Positions 1-15,000 of a stretch of 64,000 bases of DNA are shown one piece after another. The position numbers and the translations under genes are program-made. Source of the DNA: Telmatactis stephensoni (lineage: Eukaryota; Cnidaria; Anthozoa; Actiniaria; Isophelliidae); NCBI GenBank assembly GCA_029948255.1, contig JALIZF010001618.1, forward strand, positions 124,001 to 188,000, given 5' to 3'. The notes under the pieces were generated by a model. It made no database searches. It was not told the DNA's origin and saw nothing but the letters and a program-made list of their open reading frames with translations. Every line of letters starts with the position of its first letter. Positions within the stretch are counted from its first letter, which is position 1.

Positions 1-3000
1 AAGACCTTTATGTCGTCCAGGGTAAAAGACTTGTTTAAACGGATTCTTGTTCCGGTCTCCATGGTAACGTCTCACTCGAAAACCTTGTAAAACTCATCCC
101 CTGACGAACTCAGCCCGGGACGAAACGATAACAATCTCTCGTGTAAACGTACGCGATGCAACTTTTCGCACCACTGTGCGTAACACACTTGCATCGGTTT
201 TCAGTTTCAGTTTCACTTTACTTGCACTTTTCAAGATAATATATATACATATTTTTACATAATAACCCATAAGAAATATACAAATATACATTAAGAAAAA
301 AGAATTTGATAAATGTAAATTGTGCGTAGAGGCTAAAGTAGCTAAAGCTTTCGAGTTGGCCTCTACAACATGTAGTAGTCGAGAAACGAAAAAAAAAAAA
401 AAAAAAAACCCAACCCAAAGCTGATAACCAAGAAAAATATATATATAATGGAAAGAATGAAGAAAATACTGATATTACAATATAAATATAAATTATTTCA
501 AAATAGGGGATCGATTATATATTTCTTTATAATATTTTTAGTAATATTTTTATTTTATATTTCTTTATTTTATTTTTTTTGTAAAAGAAAGAGTGTATTC
601 AACTCAATTTTGATCATTTAGTAGAATTTTTTGTATTCTTTTTTAAAAGACATATATGAAGACAGATTTAATGTTAGTTGGTATTTGCTGCCATATCCTT
701 TAAGGCTGTACAGTAGAAACGTTTACGGACCATAATACTTCGTTCATGATACTGGCCTATAGAGGTTCATCGTGTGTCAGAGTTACGCGATATTGTTCCA
801 GGTGTGGACACACGTGGTACATTTTTTGTTGCGCGCAATTAAATGTTCCAGAAAAAGTTACAAGCAAAGTTGCTTGGTGCATCGTGTGCGGGGCCCTTTA
901 GTAGGAAGTAAGAATATGTAAATCAAACATTATTATTGTTTAAAACAAGTAAATTTACCCCATTGTTTTATTTCCTTGCAGAATTAACTGAAAAGGAGGT
1001 ATGTCCTGATGAATATAAATATCAATTGATGAGTTCATAATATTGATATAAACAACTATGCCTTTCTTCATCAGGAAGTGTTCTACAGTTTGCAGTCGGG
1101 TAAGACAGTTTCAAGATCTGCACATAATTTGCTTGCTTTTGCTTTATTATTATTTTTTTGTAAAACTTAAATGAAGTTTAAGGACGGTGGCCGCCACAAA
1201 TCGCAGCGCGCACTTTGTTCTGCGCATGCTACTCAACAGCATGCGCGAGACGTCACACAAATTTGAATAATAAAACGTTTTTTCGAAGATCGTATTTCGC
1301 ACAAAAATCATTGTGAAAACAAACTAGTTTTACGAATTTTGGAGAAGAAAATTCTGATTTTGAGAAGAAAAACACATGGCTTCTTAGATTCTAAAATTAT
1401 ATTCATTCTGGATAACTGAAAGCGCATAAAAAATGGTTCTTTTGACCACCCGGACTAACGAATGCCGTTAGCCGCCATATTGAAAATGTCCCATAATGCA
1501 TTGTATTTACTTGCCACTGTCTAGGGAGGGCTGGGGATTTTGTGGCTATTTAGGCAGATTCTAATTAGTTTTCGTGCGTTTATCAGCAAATAACTTTTTA
1601 AATCGCATGGATACTCCATAATTTTATTTTCTCATTTGCTTTTATAGATTAATTAAGCTATATGTGTGCAAAAAATTACGGTAAAATATATATATATATT
1701 TGCGATATAATTTGTTGCAAAATAGTGTTGGATGTCCTGCTTTCAATGAGTTAAAAGGAGGCAAGAAAATCGAAAAAAAAAATGTGTCAATACCTTAAAA
1801 AATAATATGAGTTTTTTTCTTTTATCTTAAGGGATTCGACCTTTCAAAGTTATTATTAATTTCATTGGACTTCTTAATAAACGAGCGTTTTAAAAATTAA
1901 TATTTTATTGGAAATGCAAAAAATCACTGGTCAGCGGTTATCGCCTGCATTTAGCATTAATTATCTCCGTTAAATGCAATTTTTTTTTTCATAAATCAAA
2001 AGCCCTATACACAGTCCTATAGAAAAATGTAGAGAAATTGAATAAAAAATGGTGTGGCAATTAGACCGTCCTTAAGTTGATGAAATGAAGCCGTTGTTTT
2101 TTACTCGAAAAATTTAAACGGAATTGATAAAGTTCTGAAGTCGACGGCGTTTTTCTCTATCATCCACTTCAGTAGCGCTACCCGGCATCATCTTCAACCA
2201 GACTTTTTGGTTGAAATTTTTGTATTCACCCCTTAAAGGTACTAATAAAGGGAAACAATAAAATTGAGCATACAAAATCTTATTCTGGCACCGATTTCCG
2301 TAAAAGTAAAAGCGTCAGACCTTGACTACCCTAAAAACAAAACGTCCAAAATCATTGTAGCAGTCCTCCCCTCCCCGTATTATAATCATCGTCATTATAT
2401 ATATTATCCCTACAATCTTATCATCATAAAGGCCCGGTAATACGAGCAAAAAAATCGTGCAACTTGTCGCGCAACATTGTTGCGTTGCAAGTTGCAGAGC
2501 AAATGTTGCTCGTATCACCACCCCGCGCGCAACAAATTTTCTTTGTTGCACGAAGTAGAAGCACTGTCTACTTTTTGCAACAAAGAAAATTTGTTGCGCG
2601 CGGGGTGGCAATACGAGCAACATTTGCTCTGCAACTTGCAACGCAACAATGTTGCGCGACAAGTTGCACGATTTTGTTGCTCGTATTAAGATCTCATAAC
2701 CAGATATTAATTATATACACCGTTATACTCTACACTATACTATATTGATATATTATGATATACGATATGATATTATGATATATTATCACAGCAACCTGAA
2801 CATGCACCAGTTTACCAACCAGTGGTATAGTAACATAGTAAGTGTCATCACGACTAATAACGACAGCACCATGCTTTTAATACAAATTATTTTGATTGCA
2901 GTACTGGGTCGCTTTCTTGATGTCGATCACTTAACATCGATGTGCGTTCAAATCCCAAAACATGAAACCGTAAAGACAGCTGAATCAAAAATATCAGCCG

Positions 3001-6000
3001 TCATCTACCTGAAGCACACTTTAGAACTTGTTGAACCACTGCGCGATGCATTAAAAGAAACAGAAACACCACTGTTTAAAGCCTACTATGAGGTATATAC
3101 ATCAATGATAATTTTTATCTTAAAACTGAAAAACACCTTGATTTTGGCATGTTTGTCCGCGCGATCGTTTAATGCATGCCAATCGAGGGTCTGCTAAAAG
3201 CTGAAGGTCCTGAAGTTACACGAGACGATTTACGCTGCTGTAACTTGGCTCATATTCGTCATTTTGCGTTGCGAGATTTTGTTGCCGAAACCAAAATTAT
3301 ATTGCGTTAAAAATCGTTCTATGAAGTATGTTATACGGTATCAATATGTTGCACAATACGTCCAATACCGTTATTGTCGTTGCAAATCTTTATTAATTAA
3401 TCAATTCTTCATTACTCAACATTGTCTTATTTTACATGCAGTCCTTAAATGATCCAAGGTTTAAATCAATTACGGAGAAAATCCAAGCCGTCATTCACGA
3501 TGATACACGCTACCAAAAAGGAGCCCTAAATATGAGAACTCAAAAGTGCTTCGCTGTAAAGGTTGGTTTCCTCTATTGACTAAGGAGTGTTTTCTCTCGA
3601 TCTCTCCTGCTTTGTGTTAGGTTTGTACTTTGCACTATAAATGCTTTCTATATTTACCATCAGCCCACCGAAGTCAATATACCAGTTCATCCGTGTTATT
3701 ACCTGTTTCACAAAAAAAAACCTTAGACGGCCGAAGATCTAAATCTGATTTTTGAGACTGAATAGAATTGTGAGAATTAGTCTTTTATCTTTTAATATGC
3801 GTATGCGTTATATCATCCATTCATGCTCTTATCACTTTATATTTTAATTCATTCCATGTCTGTAACAACAATTTCTTTTAGTCTCAAATTCAGATTCAGA
3901 TTAAGACCGTCCACGTTGACGTTGGTGAATCTGAGCTGAATCTGAGATGGAATATAATTTAATTGTAAATTGCTTTTCGGTTCCTTGACTAAAATACAAA
4001 AGCACATACAGGTTAACTCAATAATCATAACTAATATTTCAATAGTACAAAAAACTGAATCATTCGGCTTTGTATGTCTAAATGTGTAGTTAGTTTCAGG
4101 TGTCATAATAATATAAATGTCAGATTCAGATCTCCAACTGTCAACGCTGTTGTTGTTGTTGTTGTTGTTGTTTAGAAATAGGTATATATATACCTCATTA
4201 ACGAATGCTTTAATTTTTCCCTTTTACAATCCCTTTTCAACGATAACTCCACGACGAAGCCTCATGTTAATGGTATGTCACTGTAAGACTTTCACTTTTG
4301 TTGTGTGATATTATATCCACTTGAAAGTACTAAACGGACATGTATACACCTATTTCAATAAACATTGTCGGTATCAAGCCAACGCGACTCACCCGAAAGG
4401 GAGTATGGGAAGAAATTACTAAAGTTATAAAACCACAAAAATCGACACGATTGCTCAAATTCAGCTTGTTCTGACCTTATACACTAAAAAGCTTCCCTTA
4501 CTGATGCTAAAGTCAATACCAAAGCGGAAAAGAAAGTAAAGTTTTGCTACTACCCATACTCCTTTTCGGTCTAGTCGCGTGGGCTTGAGAGCTCTCATAC
4601 GACAACCTTTTTTGAAATAAATGTATCATTAGTCAGAATATTTCTACGCAAAATAAGGGGGGAAAATCCAGAGAAAAGGTTTCTAAACTTATCCATGTGT
4701 TACTATCGTCACTATATTTTATGTTAGACATATATTGTATTTTTGATACCTGTTTATTTGTATCCATAATCTTTTGTAATCGCAAACTCTCGTAACAAGA
4801 ATATATTTCGGTAGCAAGCGTGGTGTAGCTGGTTAGTAAGCGGCCTGTTACGCGCAGTTCCCAAGTTCTATCCCGAGTGACTTTGTTTCTACATCTCTCA
4901 TAATCCTGTAGTCTACACCCGTAATTAATGTGCGCACCGTCGACATCACGTTCAGTAGAATGACTGTTACGTGCCAACGTTAAACAGTTTATATTTTATT
5001 AGGGCTGTTCTACCTTTTTCTTTTAATTGACGATTAATTTTGATTCCGGTTACGGAAGGAGAATAGCTAATCGTTTTCATGCAGCATAAAAGAAATAAAA
5101 AAATAAAATAAAAATAAATAAAAAATAAATAAAAAACCAAAAACAAAAACAAAGCAAAAAACAAACAAAAAAACGCCACAAAGAACGCTTTCTTTCTCTT
5201 CTTTCTCTTATTTGTGCTTTAATGTCATGTTTCTTGTTAGGGCTGCTCGATGTTGCACGTCGGACGTACACCGAAACTGTTGATGACATCATGGGTAATA
5301 ACTTTTAATTCAAGTATTATTTAGATAAGAGAAGAGTGAATCCAGCGGGCTTTATTTTCAAATGCTAGCTCGAGGGACCACAAACCATACTGCTTTGCAG
5401 AGGTCCCAGTCAATAAGTGTTTTGTTATATACCAACTGTCAAAGAACAAAATGAAAAGCAAAACGTCGCTGCCTACAGTTAAAGTTTTTAATCAAAACTC
5501 ACACAAAACTGACCTTTTATCACAGTCACATAGTTTCTCGGAGAATTGTTGCAGCTCTTTTGGTAACATTCCTGGTTGGTTATCATCTTTTTCTCGGAAT
5601 AAATGTTGTATATTGGTCTTAAAAGTTTGACAATAAACACGAGTTTTGCCTCATGCATGTCCGAATGAATGAATTTGTAAACGCGCGCTGACAAAAACGT
5701 GCCTTCAAAGTTCAATCAACTTCCGGTTTTGTTATTACCGGTCAACAAAACACACTGTTGCCCGCTGAGAGTTGTTGCTGGGGAAACAGCAAAATTTGTT
5801 GACGTTCACGTGATGCGCTCTCGCCCAATCAGAACGCGGAAAAAATTGGCTTTGACAGTTGGTATATAACAAAGTGTTTTTATAGTTATAGTTATAGTTA
5901 TAGTTATAGTTATAGTTATAGTTATAGTTATAGTTATAGTTATAGTTATAGTTATAGTTATAGTTATAGTTATAGTTATAGTTATAGTTATAGTTATAGT

Positions 6001-9000
6001 TATAGTTATAGTTATAGTTATAGTTATAGTTATAGTTATAGTTATAGTTATAGTTATAGTTATAGTTATAGTTATAGTTATAGTTATAGTTATAGTTATA
6101 GTTATAGTTATAGTTATAGTTATAGTTTATAGTTATAGTTATAGTTATAGTTATAGTTATAGTTAAGTTATAGTTATAGTTTATAGTTATAGTTATAGTT
6201 ATAGTTATAGTTATAGTTATAGTTATAGTTATAGTTATAGTTATAGTTATAGTTATAGTTATAGTTATAGTTATAGTTATAGTTATAGTTATAGTTATAG
6301 TTATAGTTATAGTTATAGTTATAGTTATAGTTATAGTTATATAGCTAAGCTAAATGTCAATATACCTATTTCAGAAAGGTTGTCCTTTGTTCTGTTCCAT
6401 ATTGCACCCCAAGACCAAAGTGCATCGTGGACGGCAATTTGTATTAGGCAGCAAGAAACCTTAACAACATTTACCCTTAGTTTCCTATCAGGTCGAACCT
6501 CGGCATACTTTTGTCTGTATACATGTTTTAAGTGCGGAAGCTTATCCACATTGTATTTCAGCCTCGAAATGAAAACGCATAGAATATGAATGAATGGAAT
6601 GAATACTTTAGTACAAAAGGTAACCTTATTAGTCACAGTACGTATAGTGGCTGCTTTCGATAGGACCCCTGAAAAAAACAACAGCTCAGTATGCAACATA
6701 ACCGTTACGTAATGTTACGTAATGATTACGTATAGACGAACGTTTTGAAATAGGAATACACTGTCGCGAGCAGACTAGGGTATGAACCATATTACAAAAC
6801 AAACAAGCAAACAAAACAAACAAACAAGCAAACAAACATACATACAAATAAAAAAGGCTGGTTGTATTGCCTTTCTTTCTTACTAATTTTACCTAGTTAG
6901 TGCGCATGTGAGCATATGTCGAATTTGTGTGTTATCAATATTAAAGTTTTAAAGTTATAAACGTTTTTATTATTTCTGAGCGTAGTAATCGCTAAAACTA
7001 AAAAAAAAAATTGTATGAAAAGCTTTCTTCTCTCAGGAGATATAAGAGCTGTTGTAATTGATGCAAGAGGTCAATAAAAACCAGGACAGTAACTCAATAC
7101 ATTTATAATTGTCAGAGCTTAACAAGCAGCTCGAGGAAAAATATGGATTACCACTAAAATCAGGCTTTAATTCAACCAGAGGATTCTATATCCAGCTACA
7201 ACTAAATCGTGACCAGGACATGGATACAAGTACCCTACCAAGCGAATTTATTAAAGTTACTAAAGTTAAGAGCACTGTTACCTTCTCTACGGTAGACTTG
7301 GTAAGTCACCCATTATATAGACAAAGACAATATGGCCTAACTCTATGGACATTATTATGTAGAAAGTACAGGAATATGTGAGTTGCCGTCGTTAATGTGG
7401 TGCTGTAGGCGTAGGCTATAGAAACAGAAATGATGAAAATGGATAAATTAATACACAATCAAAATTCACCAATATGACTGTTAGTGAACGAAAAGATGAT
7501 GAAAAATGGGTGGATGGAAGGAACAGAAGGAAGGACGTAAATGAACAGACGATTGGGTCAGGAGAAATTTTTGTTTCGATGGTCTATTAATTGAAACTCT
7601 TTTTTGATTGTCATGAAAAACAAAGATCAAACTAAATGGTAAGAGTTAATTCTGTATCTCTTTCTTTCTTTTCGAATATTATTCAATTCTACTCGCTTCG
7701 AACAATGATAGTCTCTTAAATATCACTTATGTATCTACTCAACAGATAGAATCAAGGAATCTCTAAATGAGATATACCTGATGGCCAATGTGTATGTATT
7801 AATTAATCGTCGTTATAACGCAACCATGATATAATGTCTGTGCACCGTGATATAAACACGATGGGAGATGTAGAGCACAAAAAGCAAGTTTACGCACGAG
7901 GCGTGGCCAAGTATTTCTCTTGCTCTTTGAGTGCTCTACTAGCCTTCTAGAATGTTTATATCACAGTACAGAGGCATAAGTGATAGGTCTATATTGCGTT
8001 TATAAGACATTTTCAACGTTTTTGTCTTTGACACAAACACGGTAGCCAGCCAGTCAGTGCGCGCGTTTATCTCAAATATTTTATAATATCCAATATGAAA
8101 CTCATGTGCTTGTCTCTGTACTGTTATATAAGCATGATGGGGAATTATTCCGGACGCAAGAAAAGCAGGCTTAGGAACACGCACTGCAAAAACACACGAG
8201 TAATTTAACTCAAAAACTTGAGTAAATCGGTGCATTCACAGTAACTCACTCATCCGAGTAAATCTACTCAGTTATTTGAGTAAAGGGTACGCATTTACTC
8301 AGTTATTTGAGCAAAGGGTACTCAGTTGCTCAAATAACTGAGTCAATTTACTCGGATAAGTGAGTTACTGTGGATGCTTCGATTTACTCAATTTTAGTAC
8401 ATGCACTCGCGCGGTTTTGCAGTGCGAAACGTTGCCAAACGTTTCTTTTAATTGCTTTTTGAGTGCTCTACATCTTACAGGGTGTTAATTTTTCAGTACA
8501 AAGACATGCACGCTTGTTGTATAATGCTTTTGCTGGTACGGAGCAAAATTTGCAGTAATTTTTTTTGCACATTTCTAGAGTCGTGTCCGAGTTACTTCGA
8601 GAAATTCGTGACTGTATTGGGTGTCTCTATAAACTTGGAGAGCTTGTCAGCACTCTTGACATGCTAACATCCTTTTCTCATCTTTGTACGCTCTCTGACT
8701 ATGGTAAGTGCTAAATTGAGAAATTACTAACGTGCATTTTTGTGCACTGTGAATGAGCACGATGGAAGATGTAGAGCGCAAGAGCGCAAGTACACTCTTT
8801 TAAAAAAGCCTCGTTATTTTTCGTTAAGTCCCTATATCACACTGCAACTGTTTACAAAATAAAAATAAATAACTGTTTATTTATAAGTGTCCAAGCCCTC
8901 TAGCACTCGCGCACTAATTGGGGGACACTGTACGCTCACACACACTACCTCTACATTAAATATTTTGCAAATAATCACTGTACTCACATGTTGATTTTTG

Positions 9001-12000
9001 CTGAGGGAGGAAAAACCGGCGTTTATCTAATAAACAGAAAAATACATGGCTTCTTGGCCGACATGTTGAACACTCGAAGACAAATTTCTTATCTCTGTGC
9101 ACCCATGTATTACTGATTCTGTTTCTTATGTCTATAGTACGCCCTGAGTTTACAGACACCTTAGCCGTCAAACGGGGCCGTCATCCAATCTTGGACAAAA
9201 TTCTTCCTGAACCTCCTGTAGCAAACAATGTGGTTAGTATTTCTGGCTTTCAATCATTAATTAATAAATCAATCATTCTATGATCAATCTTTATTTAAAT
9301 ACGGCAACTACACTCACAAAGTAATGAATATAAATGATTTTCAGTTAAGCCGTATAGAATAACACTAATTATTATATGGCTAGATAATTTCCTGAATTCT
9401 GATTGGCTAACGCATGGTCTGTATTTTGCCATATCAGGACCGCTGTCCCGGATGAAAAGAAAAGTTTGCCTTTGGCAATTGTTTTAGCGGGACTTCTCAA
9501 AGCCATATAATAAATAAGTTATTAACCTCGTTTGCTCGGTATGTATGGGAAAATATCAGACCTCGGTCTTTTTGTACAGACCTCGCTGCGCTCGGTCCGT
9601 ACTGTCAAGACCTCGGTCTGATATTTTCCCATACAGACCTCGCGCTCGGCTAATAACCCTTTAATATAAGATACTGATATGTCAAGAGAACATGCAATCT
9701 AGTATAATTTATAGGACTTATATTTGTAGGATGATAGGAGAATCTCCTCTTACCAGCCTCTGTACGAGGGGGTGGAAGAGTGAAATTATCCTGTGAACTA
9801 CGTAGCCTGTATTGACGGCCTAGAGAGGAATTCTTAAAAAAGTTAGTCAAATAGTTAGGTGCTAAGGAATGCTTAATTTTGTACATAGGACTGGCTTCTT
9901 GAATATGAGCACGTGTCTTTTTCAAAGCCATCCAGCATTCCAGTCATTGCCAGTCATCCAGCATCCAGCATTCCCTTGAGAATGAAAAGATAAAGGAGCC
10001 ATGTTGGATTAACCTGACTGTAAGTGGATTTTATAGTCCATACGTTATAGTCATACGTTATTCACTTACAGTCAGGCCCTTAGCGAGGCATCGGTCAAGG
10101 ACCTTATCAATTTTGGAAGCATATGATGACTGCTGTACATGTAGAGTGTATCGTTAAAGTTAGCCTATGGTGAGCTCTTGAAGCAAATGAAGGGCAATGT
10201 CACCTTTTTCTGTTTTTGTTTCTTCTGATTTCGATACTGGTTGCCTTTTGAAACTTATAATTTTGAACTTCCAGTATGCCGCAGACGGAACAAACTTTTT
10301 CATTTTGACTGGCCCAAACATGGTAAGTTTTCATTTTTCTGTGTGTTATAATTAGTTTGAATTCATCCCGTTGTGCCGATTGATCTCCATAGCATGCGAA
10401 ACAGTGTTTGTGATCTACAACAAGGAACAAAATGGCTGGAAGAGGTTTTTTTTTAGGGGGGGGGGGGGATATCCATTGGGAACTCCGCTGTTTCATGATA
10501 TATAGTCTGAAATAGCAAGTATATTTCATGTATTTCGCCTCTTCATAGCTTGGAGCTCTCTGAATTGAATACACTATTCGTTTTCCCACGATTGGAATCT
10601 TTGTGGTTTATTATAGAGCGGAAAATCTACTTACCTAAAACAAGTGACGCTACTGCAGATTATGGCGCAGATGGGGAGTTATGTTCCTGCTGAATATGCC
10701 TCCTTCAGGATATCTGATCAAATATTTTCTAGAATTGGTAGTGATGATGATATCGAGACTAATTCGTCCACGTTCATGCTTGAGGTAAGACACCACTAAA
10801 AAAACAAATAGAAGGTAATATTTATGAAAAACATCGATAAAGAATGCAATGAAAATCAATTTCAAAAATTAATTATAAAGCGAGAAAGCAATTTAAAAAG
10901 TGACTACACAAAGCAACCAACCGACGGACCGACCTAACAGACAGACATACAGACAAAAAACAAACCGAAAAAGCAAACAAATAATCAAACAAACAAAACA
11001 AAACAACAATTATAACATCAAAATACTGTACAGAGGGCTACAAACCAAAACGAATAACAGCCGAAAGAATATGAAATTAGCTTACTTTTAATCTTTTAAA
11101 TTCTGTTTAATTTCTGTTACTTTCTTTTTTTAAGATGAAAGAAATTAATTACATTTTACAGGTAGGAAGATATAAGTAATCGTTTGTTTCGTTTTTATTT
11201 GTATTTGACATTTTTGCTTGATTATTTGAAACAGAATGCAACAGACAGCTCATTGATTATCATCGATGAATTGGGAAGAGGTAATAGCATTTATTCACAA
11301 GAGGTTTGGGAAAGAGACCACAAGAACACGGAACTGCCCCAGCAAGTACTGAGGGACTGCTAGCTCATGTGTTAAATAATATAAAACAAAAACGTTCTGC
11401 TTCTGAGATAATAGTCCCAGAAAGCTTGCAGCGGCAAATTAGCGATACATTCTTTGAAAAACTATAACTTTGTCCTTGTTGGCTTGAGGATTTATACGCT
11501 TGCTCGACGTCGTAATAGTCTTAAAGATACAACGATAGAATGCTTATGCAAACTACAAGTGAACCAAATTCATTTCAAATTACTAAGCTGCTTTTATTGC
11601 ATTTTTTGTCATAATTTCATAGGAACAAGTAGTGAAGAAGGTGTAGGTATTTGTTTCGCTGTATGTGAGCATCTATTAAACACCAAGGTAGGATGTGTTT
11701 AAACATCAATTAGAAATAAAAGGTCTTGATTGATATGATAAGAGGAAAAAGTAGGAAAACGATGCAGTAGTCTTGGAAAGATATAACTTTTAATTCAGAT
11801 GCTATAAATATCCGTGACAAGTCAATTAATTGCTTTAAGATTCAATGTTTAGTTCCTTGAGAACAAAACATGGATGAAACGGTGCGGTTCCGTGTTGGAT
11901 CGAGCGAACATGAGCCAATAAAGCTAATTTTGAGATACAGTTGAGTAGAGCACGGTGCTCGACCGAACAGATGTGGACTAAAAATAATACAGTTATTCTT

Positions 12001-15000
12001 TCATTTTAAAAATCACAGGCATTCACTTACTTTGCAACCCACTTTCTGGAGTTGACAAGTATAGAGGAGCTTTATCCAAACGTTGAAAAGTAAGTAAAGA
12101 ACAGAGAAAACCAGCAAGCCAAACCAGACAAAACAAGACGAAGAAAAAGGAAGAAATGTTTGGTTTGTTTTCGTTTTCTTTTCCCAGCACTTGGACCCTA
12201 ATGGGCTACTAGCTGTATTAGTAGTACGAGGTCTCATGCTGGTCTCATGCTCAATGCTGGTAGTGTAGGTACGACTACACACACCGGCAACTGTATGGCC
12301 TATACTTTTTTCGCGGGGAAGACTAAGGTCTGTATATTTTGGCCATTTTTCAAAGGAAAGCGATCTAAAACTTATTCCGTTCGATAGACGAGCGAAGAGC
12401 GCGGCCTGATTCTTTTCTTTTTTTCTTTTTCTTTTCTCAGTTTCTTTTCTTTCTTTCTTTCTTTTTTTTTTTTTTTTTTTTTTTTTCCTTTTTTTGTGGT
12501 CGAGTTTCAGCACTATTTGAACATTTTTTAACGAAAATGCAAAGGCTAAAGCGTCAAAATTAGATCCATTCCAAAAAAGACATGATTACATGATTACTGA
12601 AAAAAGAAAGGATGATTTGTCACTACATACATTTACTATAAATATGAATATGCAAATATCCATTGTCTAATAATCGAACTTGGGCTTCCTGTGGTAGGTG
12701 AGGGTGACTTGGCGCGTGTAAAAAATTATCTAAAACAGATTCTAAAACAGGAAATCTGGGGTAAACGCTTTTGAAAATTTGCATGATTACCCACAATGCT
12801 GTTCGATAGAGCAGAGAGAAATAGCCTGTTTCCAAACAAACGGCTGTTTCTCGGCTCATTACAAAATCACAAAACCTAGGTCCAAACTTAAGGCGAATTT
12901 CGTTATTTTAAGGATTTTTTAAATCAAAATCAAAGACAACTCAAAGTGGTTTGTTTCACTGTCAAAACTTGAAAAACTTAGTTGGCAAAATCACGGAACC
13001 TTCTAATAGTGCTTCTTGAAGTGTGAGAGGTATAATCTTTTAAGAAGTGCATATATTTATCGACGTCTGTGGACATCGTTCGTCCTCTGGGGCCGGGGTT
13101 GACGCCCCTCCGATGCAAGTAGTAAAGTATGGAAGACGGGGCCCTATGGTTTAATGCCCTTATTCGAGAAGACGAGAAGGACCAGTTTCTCGATAATTTA
13201 AAGGCCCACCCTGAGTGTTGGTCCCACGGCTAGGGAATCAAACCACAAACTTCTGCACTGAAGACCGGCGCTCAACCAACTGAGCCAACTGGCATGAATG
13301 ACAATTCAAAATAAGATATAGGGAATAAATGAAATGAATTTAAAAGCAACTGCACTAATTCATTCCTTTCTTTCTTATTTACAGTTTGCATCTTGAGATT
13401 CAGGTATGGATATATCTTTGTAGAAGTGAAACTATTACCAGTTCTCAACTAAATTATGATGATTAAATTCGCATTTTCTGTACATTATTTACAGCGATCA
13501 TTTAGCAACGAAGCCGGATGTAACAAGATCATTTACTCGCACATACTTTCAAAAGGACGCACTGAGGAACAACACTACGGTACGTTTACCTGAGCTGATT
13601 AATTAGCGACTCATTGTTTGCGTCGGCGTCCTTCAAATCCACTCTTTATAAGCATGTCCGTAGCTCATTAACAATTAGGCCGAGGCCTTAGTGGGCTATT
13701 TGACCTGTGGCCCATGCTATAGGTGTAATTGTTATAATATCCACCAACTTGTATATATCAAACTTAAAATAAGAAAATAAGATAAAGCCGCCATTCAGAC
13801 ACCATTGTTTTTTCTTTTCAAAACCGGCGCATTTTTCAACCATGAGCTATCACGAATAGAGTTGCCAATCGGAATGCAGGATTTGTGATAGACCACAAGC
13901 TGGAGGATACTAGCTAGTATATATTAGTCGTTTGACTAACAAACTTTTTAAAGCACAGTAAAGCTAGAATTTTGCAGTATTTGCTTTTTATACAGCTTTT
14001 TAAAGAGCAAACATTGCCACCTATAAGTTGCATTATACCACGGATATGTAAAACTAAAGTTTCCGATCACTGAGGATCAAAGTAGCGACCCCTCGCTTTT
14101 AAAGTCACTCAGTTCTCGTTCCTGTTCTTCACAATAAACAGATCAGTTGGTAACGGAACGCCAAAACAGGACCATCAGCCATCCGTACATAACGTAATTG
14201 CCGTAACGGCAACGTTACCCGGCAACGTTACGACTCGTTCAGGACACCATGCATTTCACCTGTTTTCAAGTCCTTCGATCAGAATATCGACGCACGCGGT
14301 GTCCTTGTATGCTAAGTGATGCTGCTGAAAAAGTACCCATTTTCTTAACGTACCATGCAGCCATATTCTTCTTGGACGTATTATCATTGAGTATTGTATT
14401 GTTACTCACGTGAAAATAAGCATTAACACGTGAAAGCAAAACATTAAACATTAATACGTGAAAGCTAGCAAGATTTTGTCACAAATTACTTCTAAAACAA
14501 AAACTGATGCACTGTACATAATAAGTAGATTTTACATAGTAGAAAATAGAGACACCATTTAGGTTCACAGTTCTAATATGTGAGTATGCAAGCTTTAGAC
14601 TATATCACGGAGGCTAAGTCATAACCTTCCTCTTGTATGTTGGTTCCAGGGCTTCAATTAGCTGAGATTTCAACTATGCCTTCAGCCATTTTCAAAATGG
14701 CAAAGGAAGTCTCTAAAACTCTTTCCAGTGAAAAAACGGTTAGTGGTTGGTCTTTGCGAGACACACTTATATTGGCTCTATATAGCACGCGCGCCGGCAG
14801 AAGACGATAGACCTTATCTGGGATATGTTGGAGGTCATGGAACGCAATGCATTGTGGTCTAGTTACGGCACAAACAAACAATTTTGAAGTCGAAGAGACA
14901 GTAGACGGTAAAATGCAATTATGCTTCGATGTGCAGATTTTGGCTCCAAATATCATACGGGATATCATGAGAAGTAAATACCAATTGTCTCTTTTTATGG

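Noticed and set aside
2315..2748. Mutually similar open frames on both strands
   Set aside because: By-products of the long palindromic MITE at 2438-2688.
4806..4880. Functional tRNA gene
   Set aside because: A- and B-box-like stretches exist but no acceptor stem, anticodon loop or T stem can be paired convincingly.
12013..12513. 166-residue minus-strand open frame starting with poly-Lys
   Set aside because: Runs over a T-homopolymer and antisense to the MSH4 exon 12019-12089; low complexity.
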